From: Saccharibacter sp. 17.LH.SD
Lineage (GTDB): Bacteria; Pseudomonadota; Alphaproteobacteria; Acetobacterales; Acetobacteraceae
Direction: 5' to 3'
Assembly (NCBI RefSeq): GCF_009834805.1
Contig: NZ_WVHO01000011.1
Coordinates: 124,001-188,000 of the forward strand
DNA: 64,000 bases
The notes beneath the pieces were generated by a model. That model did no database searches, had not been told where the DNA came from, and worked only from the letters and a program-made list of their open reading frames with translations. The translations under genes were made by a program, and so were the position numbers. Shown here piece after piece: positions 35,952-46,247 of this stretch; position 1 is the stretch's first letter, and each line of letters begins with the position of its first letter.

Positions 35952-37039
35952 TTCGCTGTCACCGCTTTCTCTGTTCGAGATTGCGTTCCCACCACATCGC
36001 TCAACCCAGTATCAACAGTCGTCTCCACGGAGAACCCCATACGCAGCAATTTAGCCAACCGTTGCCCTGGCACGAGTGTAATTTTCACAGGAAGGCGTTG
36101 AACAATTTTCGTAAAATTCCCTGTTGCATTCTCTGGTGCTAATGGCGCAAATGCCGCCCCTGATGCAGGTGGAACACTATCAACAACCCCTGCCAAGTCG
36201 ATATTATACGCATCAATATGGATCGTCGCTCTCTGTCCCGGATGCATATGACGTAATGCTATCTCGCGATAATTTGACTCAACCCACAATTGGTCCATCG
36301 GAACCAGTGCCATCAAGGCCGCACCCGCAGGCACATAATTACCTGCCTGCACACTACGTTCCCCAACCATTCCATCAAAAGGCGCACGAATTTTCGTATA
36401 AGAGAGATTCAACTCTGCCTGATGCACACGCGCTTGATCAACCGCCACTTGCCGCCTTGCTGATTCATCACGCGCTTTCAACACACTCAGCTGAGCTTTC
36501 GCGGCTTCAACTTGCGCTTCTGCGGCATGCAAGGCTGCTGTCAACTCTCCCAATGTTGCATGCGTTTTTTGTCCTTCCTCACGACTTCCTGCACCACTTT
36601 GCGCTAAATGTTCATAACGAGCTGCGTTTTGTTGGGCAAAAAGAAGCTCTGACTCTAAACGGGCAACCGTCGCTTCTGCCTCACTAATTAAGGCAGGTTG
36701 ACGCGCCACATTCGCAGCAGCATCAACAACAAGCGCCTGGTCATGCGCTTCTGACGCACGTGCCTGATCCAAAGATGTTTGATAATCTCGTGGATCTAAT
36801 GTCGCTAGCACATCCCCTTCTCGCACCGACTGATTATCATCCACTTGAACGGAAATCACCTGCCCAGGCACACGCGGTGCAATCACCGCATAATGGGCAG
36901 TTACATAAGCATCATTGGTCCACACCCGCGCGGTTGGCACAAAAATGATGGCCAACACAACACCCACAAAGACCGCGACAACGACTCCAGCAAACACAAA
37001 CGGCCAATAAGATCTCTGAGATGCCGAAGCTTCCGTCAT
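35948..37039 (-). CDS. EmrA-like membrane-fusion protein
   Basis: 363 residues. One N-terminal helix (about 11-33), WTNDAYVTAHYAVIAPRVPGQV (the EmrA/HlyD_D23 signature), lipoyl motif VDDNQSVREGDVLATLDPRDY, a coiled coil (about 75-200) and the second lipoyl half YTKIRAPFDGMVGERSVQAGNY. Connects the MFS pump to the outer-membrane lipoprotein. The 121-bp gap upstream to the acetyltransferase gene is larger than elsewhere in the set, so an internal promoter is possible, although I see no clear one. Confidence 0.92.
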   Translation of the reverse strand: MTEASASQRSYWPFVFAGVVVAVFVGVVLAIIFVPTARVWTNDAYVTAHYAVIAPRVPGQVISVQVDDNQSVREGDVLATLDPRDYQTSLDQARASEAHDQALVVDAAANVARQPALISEAEATVARLESELLFAQQNAARYEHLAQSGAGSREEGQKTHATLGELTAALHAAEAQVEAAKAQLSVLKARDESARRQVAVDQARVHQAELNLSYTKIRAPFDGMVGERSVQAGNYVPAGAALMALVPMDQLWVESNYREIALRHMHPGQRATIHIDAYNIDLAGVVDSVPPASGAAFAPLAPENATGNFTKIVQRLPVKITLVPGQRLAKLLRMGFSVETTVDTGLSDVVGTQSRTEKAVTAK

Positions 37040-37160
37040 AAAGCAGGGACTTTCATTACTAAGAAGGACGGCAAATATGGCAAAGACTATGAACCCTCCT
37101 CAATACAGAACAGATAAAAAATTGCACACAGAAACTTGCAACAACCGGATGTCCTATCAC

Positions 37161-37679
37161 CTAGCGCGTCGCATCTTTTTTATTCAAAGTAAATTGCAGA
37201 AACATCAAATCTAGCCACCGCCCAAATTTCGTCCCGACTTCCGGTAAATTCCCTACTACCTTGAAACCAAGATCTTCATGCAAACGAATGGAAGCTGTAT
37301 TTTCTGACGTTACGCCTGCAACCATCACGTGCTTTCCACAGGCACGCGCGCGATCAAGCAAAGCGAGCATTAATGCCTTACCGACGCCCTTGCGACGTTG
37401 ATCCGAACGAACATAAACGGAGTGCTCAACCGTGTGTCGATATCCATCCCATGCACGCCAATCCCCAAAAGAACCGTAACCGATAACAGATTCCTGATTA
37501 TCTCCCGCCACAATAACCGGAAATCCCGCCTTAAGACGTTCATCCAACCACTTTATTCTATTCGAATCATCTACAATAGAATCATTCCAAATCGCTGTCG
37601 TATTTAACACAGCATCATTATAAATTTGTGTAATACCCGGAATATCACTCACCTGTGCATCACGTATAGAAAACATCAT
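37161..37679 (-). CDS. GNAT acetyltransferase, phosphinothricin/methionine sulfoximine type
   Basis: 172 residues. The N-terminal IRDAQVSDIPGITQIYNDAVLN is typical of the Bar/Pat-like subgroup, followed by ERLKAGFPVIVA, GYGSFGDWRAWDGYRHTVEHSVYV and the acetyl-CoA loop DQRRKGVGKALM (R-x2-G-x-G). Family members acetylate the amino group of phosphinothricin, methionine sulfoximine or related amino-acid-like toxins. It is embedded between the MFS pump and the adaptor gene, suggesting joint detoxification and export, but could be a general amino-acid acetylase. Substrate not determinable. Confidence 0.87.
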   Translation of the reverse strand: MMFSIRDAQVSDIPGITQIYNDAVLNTTAIWNDSIVDDSNRIKWLDERLKAGFPVIVAGDNQESVIGYGSFGDWRAWDGYRHTVEHSVYVRSDQRRKGVGKALMLALLDRARACGKHVMVAGVTSENTASIRLHEDLGFKVVGNLPEVGTKFGRWLDLMFLQFTLNKKDATR

Positions 37680-37732
37680 ATTATCACCTAAAATAAATAA
37701 TGACTCATTATCTAAAATACTCTTTCATCAAA

Positions 37733-39301
37733 TCACAACTTCTTCTGTGAAGAGGACGCAAACACAATCCATGGGGGAAACGTTCTTACTGGTAAGAGCA
37801 ATACACAGATCATCAATGCAACAATAACGCCGATCAACACAAAAAAGAGGTCTGTCATAACCAACACCTCCGTTTGGTGATGGTATTGATACTTTAATGT
37901 CGATAAACTGCCAGTGAAACGCTCTTTCCCTGACGCCGTTAAAGGGGTTGGACTTTGGATGACGGGGCTATCCCCCTGAAATAAGCTGTAACGATCAACC
38001 CCTAAATGATCGGCTAAACGCTCTGAATGCAGTCCTCCACGCCAACGACTTACCAATTGCGTTAGCCAAACCGCCACCACCTGCATCAAAGCACGCGGCA
38101 TATTCACAAGTGCTACGGCAAACGGGGATTCTTGCGCCACAACGGCATTCGTTGACATCAACAACAAAGAGGCGAGAACCATCTCCCCGCCAATCCCTGC
38201 AAAAAGCTGCCATAGATAAAATTCCTGACGCAGCCAAACGGATGTGAGGAACGTATCACCACAACAGCCAATCAGAAGGAAAACCATCCCTAGAAAACCA
38301 ACAATCCGGCTATCCACATCGCAGCGATTGAGCACATACCCAACCAGAGGCACCATAATAATCTGTAGTGCAGCAATCTCTATGGTGATCACATAACTTT
38401 GTTCAGGCCGATATCCAGCCACTTGTGCCAAATATCGCCCCGGTATTGTAGAACTGGCGATTGACGCGACCACAAATAGACTAATCGCCGTTACCCCGTA
38501 AAGGTAATTACGTCGCCCCAGAAGCTGATAACGAAAAAATGGAAGATGATGATGCCACTCATTCCACACTAAAAGAGGGACACAGATACCTCCTATGAGC
38601 GTCAACACACAAATCAGCGTGGAATTAAACCAATCCAACCAGTCTCCCAGTATAAAAACTGTGCATAAACACCAAGCCGCACACGCAAAGAGAAGAAAAC
38701 CACGCCAATTAAAATAACGAAATCGATGATATTCAGGCTTCGTCACTGGCATACCATACCAGATCAATGCCGCTGCTAATGCGCCCAGAGGAATAACCTG
38801 CCAAAAGACAAAACGCCAATCGACAAAATCCGTCCATAGCCCTGCTAATGCAGTGCTCAGATAAGGAAAGCATGTTGCTGTAAGGGAATACATTGCCAAG
38901 CCATAAACGCGGCGATCAAAACTTAATGTTCGCAATGTTGCAAACATCATAAGAGGGATTGCGAAACCACCTGCTAATCCTTGGAAACTCCGCAAAATAT
39001 AAAGCAAACTTAGAATATTAGTACAGGGAATAAGAAGGCTGCTGAAAACGCCAAGCGCTAAAACGATAAAAGCCCAACGTCTTATACTCAGTGTAATAGC
39101 CATCCAGGGAGAGATACCAGCACCGATAACCTCCGTCGCACTGTATAAACTCGTAAACCACTTGGCTGGATCACGACTCATGCCGAGCCCACCCATCACA
39201 TCAGGGAGAGCTTGAGTAGAAACCTGCTCATTGAGTGTCGTCAGCATGGCCGTCAACAAAATACCACCCAACCCAACAACAGATCTCGCCCGAGACGTCA
39301 T
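37733..39301 (-). CDS. MFS drug exporter, DHA2/EmrB-like
   Basis: 522 residues from ATG at 39301; TTG at 39307 is an alternative with AGAGGA better spaced. About 14 membrane helices are visible, with a loop near 440-480. N-terminal ILLTAMLTTLNEQVSTQALPDV replaces the common LDxTIVNVALP, so motif D1 is divergent; LRSFQGLAGGFAIPLMM matches motif C region. First gene of the pump cassette (MFS, acetyltransferase, EmrA-like adaptor, outer-membrane lipoprotein). Likely proton-driven export of a hydrophobic or amphiphilic toxin. No local regulator gene. Confidence 0.88.
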   Translation of the reverse strand: MTSRARSVVGLGGILLTAMLTTLNEQVSTQALPDVMGGLGMSRDPAKWFTSLYSATEVIGAGISPWMAITLSIRRWAFIVLALGVFSSLLIPCTNILSLLYILRSFQGLAGGFAIPLMMFATLRTLSFDRRVYGLAMYSLTATCFPYLSTALAGLWTDFVDWRFVFWQVIPLGALAAALIWYGMPVTKPEYHRFRYFNWRGFLLFACAAWCLCTVFILGDWLDWFNSTLICVLTLIGGICVPLLVWNEWHHHLPFFRYQLLGRRNYLYGVTAISLFVVASIASSTIPGRYLAQVAGYRPEQSYVITIEIAALQIIMVPLVGYVLNRCDVDSRIVGFLGMVFLLIGCCGDTFLTSVWLRQEFYLWQLFAGIGGEMVLASLLLMSTNAVVAQESPFAVALVNMPRALMQVVAVWLTQLVSRWRGGLHSERLADHLGVDRYSLFQGDSPVIQSPTPLTASGKERFTGSLSTLKYQYHHQTEVLVMTDLFFVLIGVIVALMICVLLLPVRTFPPWIVFASSSQKKL

Positions 39302-39337
39302 CCTCAAAGTGATCCTCTATTCAAACAATACTTATCA

Positions 39338-39378
39338 GTAAAAACACAATGGGCTCTGTGGTTTTAACCACAGAGCCC
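39338..39378 (-). terminator. Terminator after eda
   Basis: 13-bp perfect arms GGGCTCTGTGGTT (39351-39363) / AACCACAGAGCCC (39366-39378); on the minus strand it is followed by a T-rich stretch (39350-39338, with TTTTT). Separates the edd-eda operon from the MFS gene. Confidence 0.85.
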
Positions 39379-39442
39379 ACCTCGCACAGACAAAAGAGCT
39401 TTTTACAACCCCTCCGTCTTATCCTGAGAACTTCCGCGGGTA

Positions 39443-40063
39443 CTAGCGAATACCCAGGGCTTTTGCACGCTCTGCGATCACATCAGGGGCCGCATTTCCG
39501 GCTGTTAACCAAGAACCACCAACACACCCAACTGTTGGCAGGGCCAACCAATCCTTATAGGTCGCCTCGGTGATACCACCTGTCGGACAGAAGCGAACAC
39601 CAAGGTTACCAAAAACAGCGGACAATCCTTTAAGGGCAGGAATACCACCATTCGTCATAGCAGGGAAAAACTTAAAGCGACGCAGCCCTAAATCCAACCC
39701 CATCATGATATCGCTCGCATTCGCCGTGCCAGGAAGGAACGGAATATCACGGTCAATAGCAGCTTCGGCCAAAGATTTTGTAATGCCTGGGCTTACGATA
39801 AACTTCGCACCAGCCTTCATAGCTTCGTCAAGCTGCTTCGGGTTCAGAACTGTACCAGCTCCAACCAAAGCACCTTCAACCTTTGACATTTCTGCAATCA
39901 CATCCAATGCGGATTTCGTGCGCAATGTCACCTCTAGGGTAGAAACCCCATGAGCCACCAATGCCTCAGCAATCGGGCGAGCTTTCGCTGGATCCTCAAC
40001 TACCAACACAGGCATAACCGGGCTGCGATCCATCACAGCATCAATTCTTGAGATGTAGCTCAT
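39443..40063 (-). CDS. eda: 2-keto-3-deoxy-6-phosphogluconate aldolase
   Basis: 206 residues. Schiff-base lysine K131 in RRFKFFPA, E44 in LEVTLRT, and GAGTVLN and SPGITKSL give the class I KDPG/KHG aldolase. Splits KDPG into pyruvate and glyceraldehyde 3-phosphate, the final step of the Entner-Doudoroff route. Starts inside the edd stop (ATGA overlap), so the two enzymes are translationally coupled; a strong terminator follows. Confidence 0.96.
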   Translation of the reverse strand: MSYISRIDAVMDRSPVMPVLVVEDPAKARPIAEALVAHGVSTLEVTLRTKSALDVIAEMSKVEGALVGAGTVLNPKQLDEAMKAGAKFIVSPGITKSLAEAAIDRDIPFLPGTANASDIMMGLDLGLRRFKFFPAMTNGGIPALKGLSAVFGNLGVRFCPTGGITEATYKDWLALPTVGCVGGSWLTAGNAAPDVIAERAKALGIR

Positions 40064-41925
40064 ACCTCGGCCTCCTCGCCAATATTATCGCCGATCGCCG
40101 CAATCTCGCGATCCATCGCAGCTTGCATAGCCGATCCGCCTTCTTCAGCCGTTGGAGCAAAATCACGCATCAACGTGAACAGCTCTCGACCCGTTCCCAG
40201 TGGAGCACGATGAGGTTTAGTCAGCGCACGAGCTTCCCATTCCTTCGGATCCACCTTGGCCTCAAGGACACCTTCACGAGCACAGAGACGTACCACATCA
40301 CCATCACGCAAGCGTGCTAATGGGCCACCCATCTGAGCTTCAGGTCCGACATGAACCGCTGCTGGCACCTTACCACTAGCCCCAGACAAACGACCATCTG
40401 TGACCAAAGCAACCTTAAAGCCACGATCCATTTGTACACCCAACGATGGAATCAAGCCATGCAATTCTGGCATACCATTGGCGCGTGGACCTTGGCCGAT
40501 CACGACAACGATCACATCCTTGTCCAGCTCACCAGCCTGCTGAGCACGCTTGACCGCACTTTGCGTATCAAACACACGAACTGGAGCTTCGATCGTCAGG
40601 TAATCATCTGAGACAGCACTGGTTTTATAAACACCACGTCCCAGGTTCCCCTGAACGAGCTGGATACCACCACCTGGATGGAAAGGTTCAGCCAAGCCAC
40701 GCAGAATTTCACGATCAGTTGACGGTGCTGCTGGTTTATAGACAACCTTCTTATCGTCACCCAATGATGCCCGCTTTGCATAGTCATCAAGACCATTCGG
40801 TGCAATCGTCTTCACATCGCGATGCAACAAGCCGGCTTCTGTCAGCTCTTTAATGACGGTTGGTAATCCACCAACTTCATTAAATTTGTTCACATCAGAT
40901 GGGCCACTTGGATAAATCTTGCACAAGGTCGGCACGATCGCAGACAATTGTGCAAAATCTTCCCAATCCACGATGATACCAGCAGCGCGAGCGACGGCTG
41001 GAATATGGATAGTATGGTTTGTAGAACCACCCGTTGCCATCAAGCCAACAATCGCATTCACAATAGCCTTTTCATTGACGACCTCGGCCATCGGGCGGCA
41101 ATCGCTGCTCTGCGTACCAATCTCAACTAAGCGATGCACACCAGCGCGTGTCATAGCCTGACGCAATGGTGTATCAACCTCAATAAAAGACGAGTCTGGC
41201 ATCATTAAGCCAAGGAACTCTGCCATCATCTGGTTTGTATTGGCTGTTCCGTAGAAGGTGCAGGTCCCATCGCTATGATACGAAGCACTCTCAGCTTGCA
41301 TCAATTCTTCGCGACCAATCTTGCCCTGTACGTAAAGCTGACGAATACGGACCTTTTCCTTATTCGGCAAACCAGAGGTCATGGGCCCTGAAGGGATCAA
41401 CATCCCTGGCAAATGACCAAAACGCAAAGCCCCCATCAACAATCCAGGGACGATTTTATCGCAAATCCCTAAAAGGGCGACCCCTTCGTACATGCCATGG
41501 CTCAAACCTACAGCTGTAGATTGAGCAATGACATCACGTGAAAAGAGGGAAAGGTCCATCCCCTCTTGCCCTTGGGTAACACCATCGCACATTGCTGGCG
41601 CACCACCAGCAACCTGCGCCGTTGCACCAACTTCACGGGCAAAGATCTTCATCTGCTCGGGATAATGCTCATACGGCTGATGCGCCGAGAGCATATCGTT
41701 AAACGTTGAGATAATCCCAATATTCATGCTTTTAGGATGCATCAGACTATCTTTGTCCGATGTAGCCGCTGCCACAGCATGGGCGATGTTACTACACGAT
41801 AAACGTGGTCGTGACACACCCTTGGCACGGTTACGCTCCATCAGAGCAAGATAACGGCGGCGTGAGACTTTCGACCGCTCGATGATCCTAGCAGTTACAC
41901 TCTCAACAACGGAATTCAGAGACAT
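40060..41925 (-). CDS. edd: 6-phosphogluconate dehydratase
   Basis: 621 residues from ATG at 41925 ([19 protein letters not shown]), the usual family start; an in-frame GTG at 41988 would add 21 unlikely residues. IlvD/Edd family: [52 protein letters not shown] and [20 protein letters not shown], with the conserved Cys that hold the [4Fe-4S] cluster (C in MCDG and GICDK). Converts 6-phosphogluconate to KDPG. Edd-eda is the main route for gluconate in acetic acid bacteria without complete upper glycolysis. Confidence 0.96.
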   Translation of the reverse strand: MSLNSVVESVTARIIERSKVSRRRYLALMERNRAKGVSRPRLSCSNIAHAVAAATSDKDSLMHPKSMNIGIISTFNDMLSAHQPYEHYPEQMKIFAREVGATAQVAGGAPAMCDGVTQGQEGMDLSLFSRDVIAQSTAVGLSHGMYEGVALLGICDKIVPGLLMGALRFGHLPGMLIPSGPMTSGLPNKEKVRIRQLYVQGKIGREELMQAESASYHSDGTCTFYGTANTNQMMAEFLGLMMPDSSFIEVDTPLRQAMTRAGVHRLVEIGTQSSDCRPMAEVVNEKAIVNAIVGLMATGGSTNHTIHIPAVARAAGIIVDWEDFAQLSAIVPTLCKIYPSGPSDVNKFNEVGGLPTVIKELTEAGLLHRDVKTIAPNGLDDYAKRASLGDDKKVVYKPAAPSTDREILRGLAEPFHPGGGIQLVQGNLGRGVYKTSAVSDDYLTIEAPVRVFDTQSAVKRAQQAGELDKDVIVVVIGQGPRANGMPELHGLIPSLGVQMDRGFKVALVTDGRLSGASGKVPAAVHVGPEAQMGGPLARLRDGDVVRLCAREGVLEAKVDPKEWEARALTKPHRAPLGTGRELFTLMRDFAPTAEEGGSAMQAAMDREIAAIGDNIGEEAEV

Positions 41926-42253
41926 TGAAGCACTCGCTGTTCGGCTGACACCCCACAGACAGACGGGATAATTCCCCCTGAGAGACACGGCATCGTATTG
42001 TCATCCGCACACCCCCCCTAAACAATTCGGAGGGTATCGCAGGCCCTTGTTTACCGGAAAATCAGCGGCACGGGCAAGCGTGTCACGCATGTTGTTCTTT
42101 CCTACCCCCCCAGAGAAACTCTCATATCTCCTGGGGGAACTGTGGAAATATTGTGGAAAAGCCCTCATAAAAGGGCCCTTTAAGGTTTTATCCCCTCATA
42201 GGAAATTCTCTTTTACGAAAGAAAAATTTATAATTTATAGTTTTGACCAGCCC
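41926..42253. promoter_or_regulatory. edd upstream region with C-rich dyad
   Basis: 328 bp without a gene. A dyad with CCCCCAG near 42106-42112 and CTGGGGG at 42131-42137 lies about 185 nt before the edd ATG. Nearer to slt, GCCCT (42164-42168 region)/AGGGC can form a short hairpin followed on the minus strand by TTTT, a weak slt terminator. The CCCCCCC/GGGGG arms may act in an mRNA leader. No conserved riboswitch recognised. Confidence 0.3.
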
Positions 42254-44197
42254 CTAGCTAGGCGAATCTTGCCCCAGCTCTTCTTCTTGAAAAGTAGGCC
42301 AACGCCCTTCCGACAAAGCAGCCAGCGAGGGGGAGTCGACATCCATACGAGAGCCATACAGCCATGACGTCAGCAATACATTATGCACATACTGACGTGT
42401 CTCACTGTTAGGTAAGGATTCCATATAATATAGCGGATCTCTTGGGCGCTCTTTTTGCTGTCCTTCCCAACGGACTATTGCCTGTGGCCCTGCGTTATAC
42501 GATGCCAAAACACGCAACAGATCACCGCCTGTCGTCCCCTCTTCCCCTGTGGTTTTAGCAACAGCCTCAGCAAGATATTTCAAATATAATTGGCCAACAT
42601 CCAGATTATATCCCGCCTCTTTTAAACGATCCACCATATCTGGGGGGACAGGAATCACAGCGATACCATTAGAATCTAAGTCAATATGCTGTGCTGTCAC
42701 AAAACTCGCTGTTTTCGGCATAATTTGCATCATGCCGTAGGCCCCAGCAGCGGAAGAAGCGCCAGCATCAAAATTGGATTCCATACGCGCTACGGCATAG
42801 ACAAGAGCCGGATTTAAACGAAATCCATGACGCGGTTTCAGTGCTGGAAGCGGTGTCACACTTTCCTTGAAATCTTGACGGCCTGTTTGTTTTAAAGCGC
42901 GCCCCATTTGTTCAGCTAACGCATCCATCCCCGCTTCTTGCACAACCATTTGAAGAGAACGTGCCTTAATCGGATTTGATAAGGTTGTCGCCCACATGCG
43001 ACGAGCCAATATTTCAGCGCGTCCCTGCTCACCTACTTGCACTAACGCAAAAAAATGACGCCCTTCATCCAAACTCAGGACAGTGCTCGTATCCACTTTA
43101 CTCAGCGCAGGTCGAACCCCATGCGTTTCAACAACAGGAATAACTCTCGAGATGGAATGCGTTGCGTGCCGACCTCTTTCAAGCAGCTGTGCTGCAAGTA
43201 ACCCATAAAAACTTTCTGCATGTGCCGCAGCTCGCCGCAACCATGCGACATAAGACGGTGTATCATGACGCTGTCCTTCTACACGCGCTGCCCAGAAAGC
43301 CGCTGCTGCTTGCTGATCATCTTCTGTGAGAGGGGCATTTGCGGCGGCCTCAAAAAGAGAATAGGCCTTATCGAGCTGCCCTTCATGCCAAGCGGCTAAT
43401 CCACCAACAAAAGCCGGACCTCCGACTTTATGACCACTTTTCTCAAAGCCATCAGTCCCAATCCGAAGCGCGGGGGATATAGCTCCCTGACTCAATAAGT
43501 CGAGGGCCACATCACCATAAAGCCGACCCGCATAGACCGGCGTCATCCCAGGCGTCGTATTCACTAAATTTAAAGCGCTGTCCGCACCACGAACACCGCG
43601 CGAGGCTCTTTCTTGCACCGTATGGTCTAACTCAGCGTTCCGCTCTGGATCATCGTCCAATGGCGATGAACTGTCTCCCTTCAGAACCACGTCCATGTTA
43701 TTTAACGCAAGATTCTGATGAGATATTCCAGTGGGCGATGAACCAGGCGTTAAACGCTGCAAAAGCATAGAGATCGCAGCAACATCAGGAGACTGCGGAT
43801 AAGATTTTAACCAAGCCTTTAACGCAGCAATCGAAGCGTGGTTCGACAAGTGTATATAACGTTCTGCCAGGAGATCCGGCATTAACACGCGATCCGTCAC
43901 TGAAGCGGTAACGCGCTCTGCTTGTGTAAGACGACCTTCACGAATAAGGCGAAATGCTAAACGGTACTGCTCCATCGCCCGTCCAGAAAGCGGCCGCGGA
44001 AACACCACCTCACTCTGAACAATGGGAAAAGAAGAGCCAGAACCGGTTAGATCATCACCAGGAATATATGGCGTTTGGGGCGGTATAACCACACCCTGCC
44101 CCTGCGCCGAGCGGAATGAGGCGCCCGTCATCATGACTGCACTCGCCATAACAGCATGCAGTGATGCAACAGACACCCGCAATAGTATCCTTCGCAT
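42254..44197 (-). CDS. slt: Soluble lytic murein transglycosylase (Slt family)
   Basis: 647 residues from ATG at 44197 (TTG at 44224 is an alternative). A signal peptide ends near SAQGQG, a long helical superhelix domain (about 60-450) follows, and the C-terminal catalytic domain has ALVYAVARMESNFDAGASSA (catalytic Glu in RMES), AYGMMQIMPKTA and LASYNAGP. Cleaves peptidoglycan to 1,6-anhydromuropeptides in the periplasm. Typical Slt70 arrangement. The stop is 260 bp from the edd leader. Confidence 0.93.
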   Translation of the reverse strand: MRRILLRVSVASLHAVMASAVMMTGASFRSAQGQGVVIPPQTPYIPGDDLTGSGSSFPIVQSEVVFPRPLSGRAMEQYRLAFRLIREGRLTQAERVTASVTDRVLMPDLLAERYIHLSNHASIAALKAWLKSYPQSPDVAAISMLLQRLTPGSSPTGISHQNLALNNMDVVLKGDSSSPLDDDPERNAELDHTVQERASRGVRGADSALNLVNTTPGMTPVYAGRLYGDVALDLLSQGAISPALRIGTDGFEKSGHKVGGPAFVGGLAAWHEGQLDKAYSLFEAAANAPLTEDDQQAAAAFWAARVEGQRHDTPSYVAWLRRAAAHAESFYGLLAAQLLERGRHATHSISRVIPVVETHGVRPALSKVDTSTVLSLDEGRHFFALVQVGEQGRAEILARRMWATTLSNPIKARSLQMVVQEAGMDALAEQMGRALKQTGRQDFKESVTPLPALKPRHGFRLNPALVYAVARMESNFDAGASSAAGAYGMMQIMPKTASFVTAQHIDLDSNGIAVIPVPPDMVDRLKEAGYNLDVGQLYLKYLAEAVAKTTGEEGTTGGDLLRVLASYNAGPQAIVRWEGQQKERPRDPLYYMESLPNSETRQYVHNVLLTSWLYGSRMDVDSPSLAALSEGRWPTFQEEELGQDSPS

Positions 44198-44285
44198 AAT
44201 ACGTGAAGGGGTAACCCTCTTCAAAGCATAAGGTCAAGTTTTTAGAGAAAGGAGACCTTTTTACTATCCCAAAAACACATCCCAA

Positions 44286-45059
44286 TTACCCATGGCGAAC
44301 TGGAATATTATCGTCCAAAGTTTCAGCTAACACCAAAAGATCCTGCCAAAATTTTCGACGCGTCGTTTCACCTCCCACAAGCTTCAAAGGATGAAAAAGC
44401 GGTAGTAATGACACAGGACCCGACAGCCCCGGCAAAAAGATCTCTGTCCATTTTCCCCTGGCTTGATTGAAAGAAACAGCCTCTCCCAACAAAAGCTGCA
44501 CCGGCGTTATCCCCATTGTCACAATCCGTTGAGGCATTGCTAAGGTGAGAGACCGATGCAAGATAGGCTGACACACATCCAGCTCACGCGCTGCCACCTT
44601 CCGACCACCTGGGGGGCGCCATGGGATGGCAGGTACCATTGATAACTCTTCTCGTCGAAGGCCAATAGAAGCGAGAATTTTTTCTAACAACTCCCCTGAC
44701 TGCCCAGAAAATAATACGCCCGAGCGATCCTCATCCGCGTCAGGAACTTCTCCAACCAGGACAAACGGGGCCTCCTGCACATAAACAGGATTCAAACGAT
44801 TCATAGCCGTTCTGGCTAATGTAATATTTTTGAGTCGTTCACTTTTCTGGATCAGTTCATTAAGATCTTTTGCCTTTAAAAGATCTTTCTCTGATACATC
44901 TGGAGATGTGTGCTGCGTTGGCACCTCTGGTGCAGATAATGGTTTCTCTAACCTCTGAGAGAATGACGCTAGGGGATTCCAGCATACATCATCAACAATG
45001 GCATCAATGCCCCATTCCTGCTGCAATTGCAAAGCGGCAATCACTTCAGCTTTTGTCAT
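44286..45059 (-). CDS. Uracil-DNA glycosylase, family 4-like
   Basis: 257 residues from ATG at 45059 (in-frame GTG at 45080). The core reads VLVGEVPDADEDRSGVLFSG QSGELLEKILASIGL, then PAIPWRPPGGR, LGEAVSFNQARGKW and the C-terminal PLFHPLKL, which match family 4/UdgA-like enzymes of Alphaproteobacteria that remove uracil from DNA. The paired Cys of the thermophile family 4 Fe-S cluster are largely missing: the KCRPP-type Cys is Trp here (PWRPP) and no C-x2-C precedes the core; C in DVCQPI remains. The N-terminal 90 residues are variable. Upstream of it 45060-45317 has no gene. Confidence 0.85.
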   Translation of the reverse strand: MTKAEVIAALQLQQEWGIDAIVDDVCWNPLASFSQRLEKPLSAPEVPTQHTSPDVSEKDLLKAKDLNELIQKSERLKNITLARTAMNRLNPVYVQEAPFVLVGEVPDADEDRSGVLFSGQSGELLEKILASIGLRREELSMVPAIPWRPPGGRKVAARELDVCQPILHRSLTLAMPQRIVTMGITPVQLLLGEAVSFNQARGKWTEIFLPGLSGPVSLLPLFHPLKLVGGETTRRKFWQDLLVLAETLDDNIPVRHG

Positions 45060-45317
45060 TGATGCAAACACAGGCCCCACTTTCCTCGCGCCCTAACCAC
45101 TATCGCTATTATGTCCCTAAAACAAGATTACCACGCGCGATCACAACAAATAGCAAGGCGAACACAACAGATGATCGATTAAGGACTAACTTATCCTCAT
45201 GATACGCTTCTCCCTCACAGGGCACGCTCTTCCTTTGTCGGCCTAATCAACCTATCCTCGCACGCTTCATAACACCATCTCGTTCATTCATTTTCTCCTT
45301 TCACGAGGGAAGTTTCA

Positions 45318-46223
45318 ATGCCGCTACTTCATGATGAAGCACATGCTAAAATCAATCTTTTCCTCCATGTGACAGGACGACGAGATGATGGTTATCACCT
45401 CCTGGATAGTCTTGCTGTATTTGCTGGAGCCGCTGATCATTTAAGCCTTAAAAGAACACACCCAGTCGATTCCGACATTGCCACACTGTCTATTGATGGA
45501 CGCTTCGCAGCAGGATTACAGTCTAACAAAGATAACTTAATCACGCAGGCAGCACGCCTTTTACATGAAGCTGCCATCCGAGAAGGACAAAACGCTTCCT
45601 CTCTGTTACCCGTTCATTTCCAACTCACAAAAGAACTACCCGTTGCGTCTGGAATTGGTGGAGGTTCAGCAGACGCTGCCTGTGCTCTTCGTTTATTATG
45701 CCGTTACTGGCAAATACCCTTCGAGATCGCCATACAACAAGCTCCACAACTCGGCGCCGATGTGCCGGTATGCTTAAAACAACGCCCTAAACGCATGGAA
45801 GGCATTGGCGATATTCTGACGCCAGCTCCCCCGCTCCCTAACATGGGCATGTTACTAGTTAACCCAGGGGTTTCTGTCTCAACACCCAGTATTTTTAAAC
45901 GGCTAGCACAAACAACGGGCCTCCAAGAACGTTCCACTCTCTCCTTTCCTAAGGAAGGATGGAATTCATTGCATGCCTTGATATCTTTCCTCCGTGAAAC
46001 AGCAAATGATCTGCAACCTCACGCAATCGTCCAAGAACCCATTATTCAAACCGTGCTCGACCTTCTTGAAACTCTTCCCAACGCGCGATTTGCACGCATG
46101 AGCGGCTCTGGAGCGACATGCTTTGCATTATTTGAGACACCAGATGACGCCTTAGCCGCACAAAAAACACTCTCTCATACCACGCAATCTCATAATTGGT
46201 GGCACTGGGCCGGAGCTGTTTGA
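45318..46223 (+). CDS. ispE: 4-diphosphocytidyl-2-C-methyl-D-erythritol kinase
   Basis: 301 residues. HAKINLFLHVTGRRDDGYH at the N-terminus and the GHMP ATP-binding loop PVASGIGGGSADAACALRLL identify IspE; C-terminal MSGSGATCFALFE is the third GHMP motif. Phosphorylates CDP-ME in the non-mevalonate isoprenoid pathway, which feeds ubiquinone and hopanoid synthesis. Stands alone, flanked by a bidirectional terminator; start ATG follows CGAGGGAAG. Confidence 0.96.
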   Translation: MPLLHDEAHAKINLFLHVTGRRDDGYHLLDSLAVFAGAADHLSLKRTHPVDSDIATLSIDGRFAAGLQSNKDNLITQAARLLHEAAIREGQNASSLLPVHFQLTKELPVASGIGGGSADAACALRLLCRYWQIPFEIAIQQAPQLGADVPVCLKQRPKRMEGIGDILTPAPPLPNMGMLLVNPGVSVSTPSIFKRLAQTTGLQERSTLSFPKEGWNSLHALISFLRETANDLQPHAIVQEPIIQTVLDLLETLPNARFARMSGSGATCFALFETPDDALAAQKTLSHTTQSHNWWHWAGAV

Positions 46224-46247
46224 CGCGTCATCGTTATATATGAAAAA

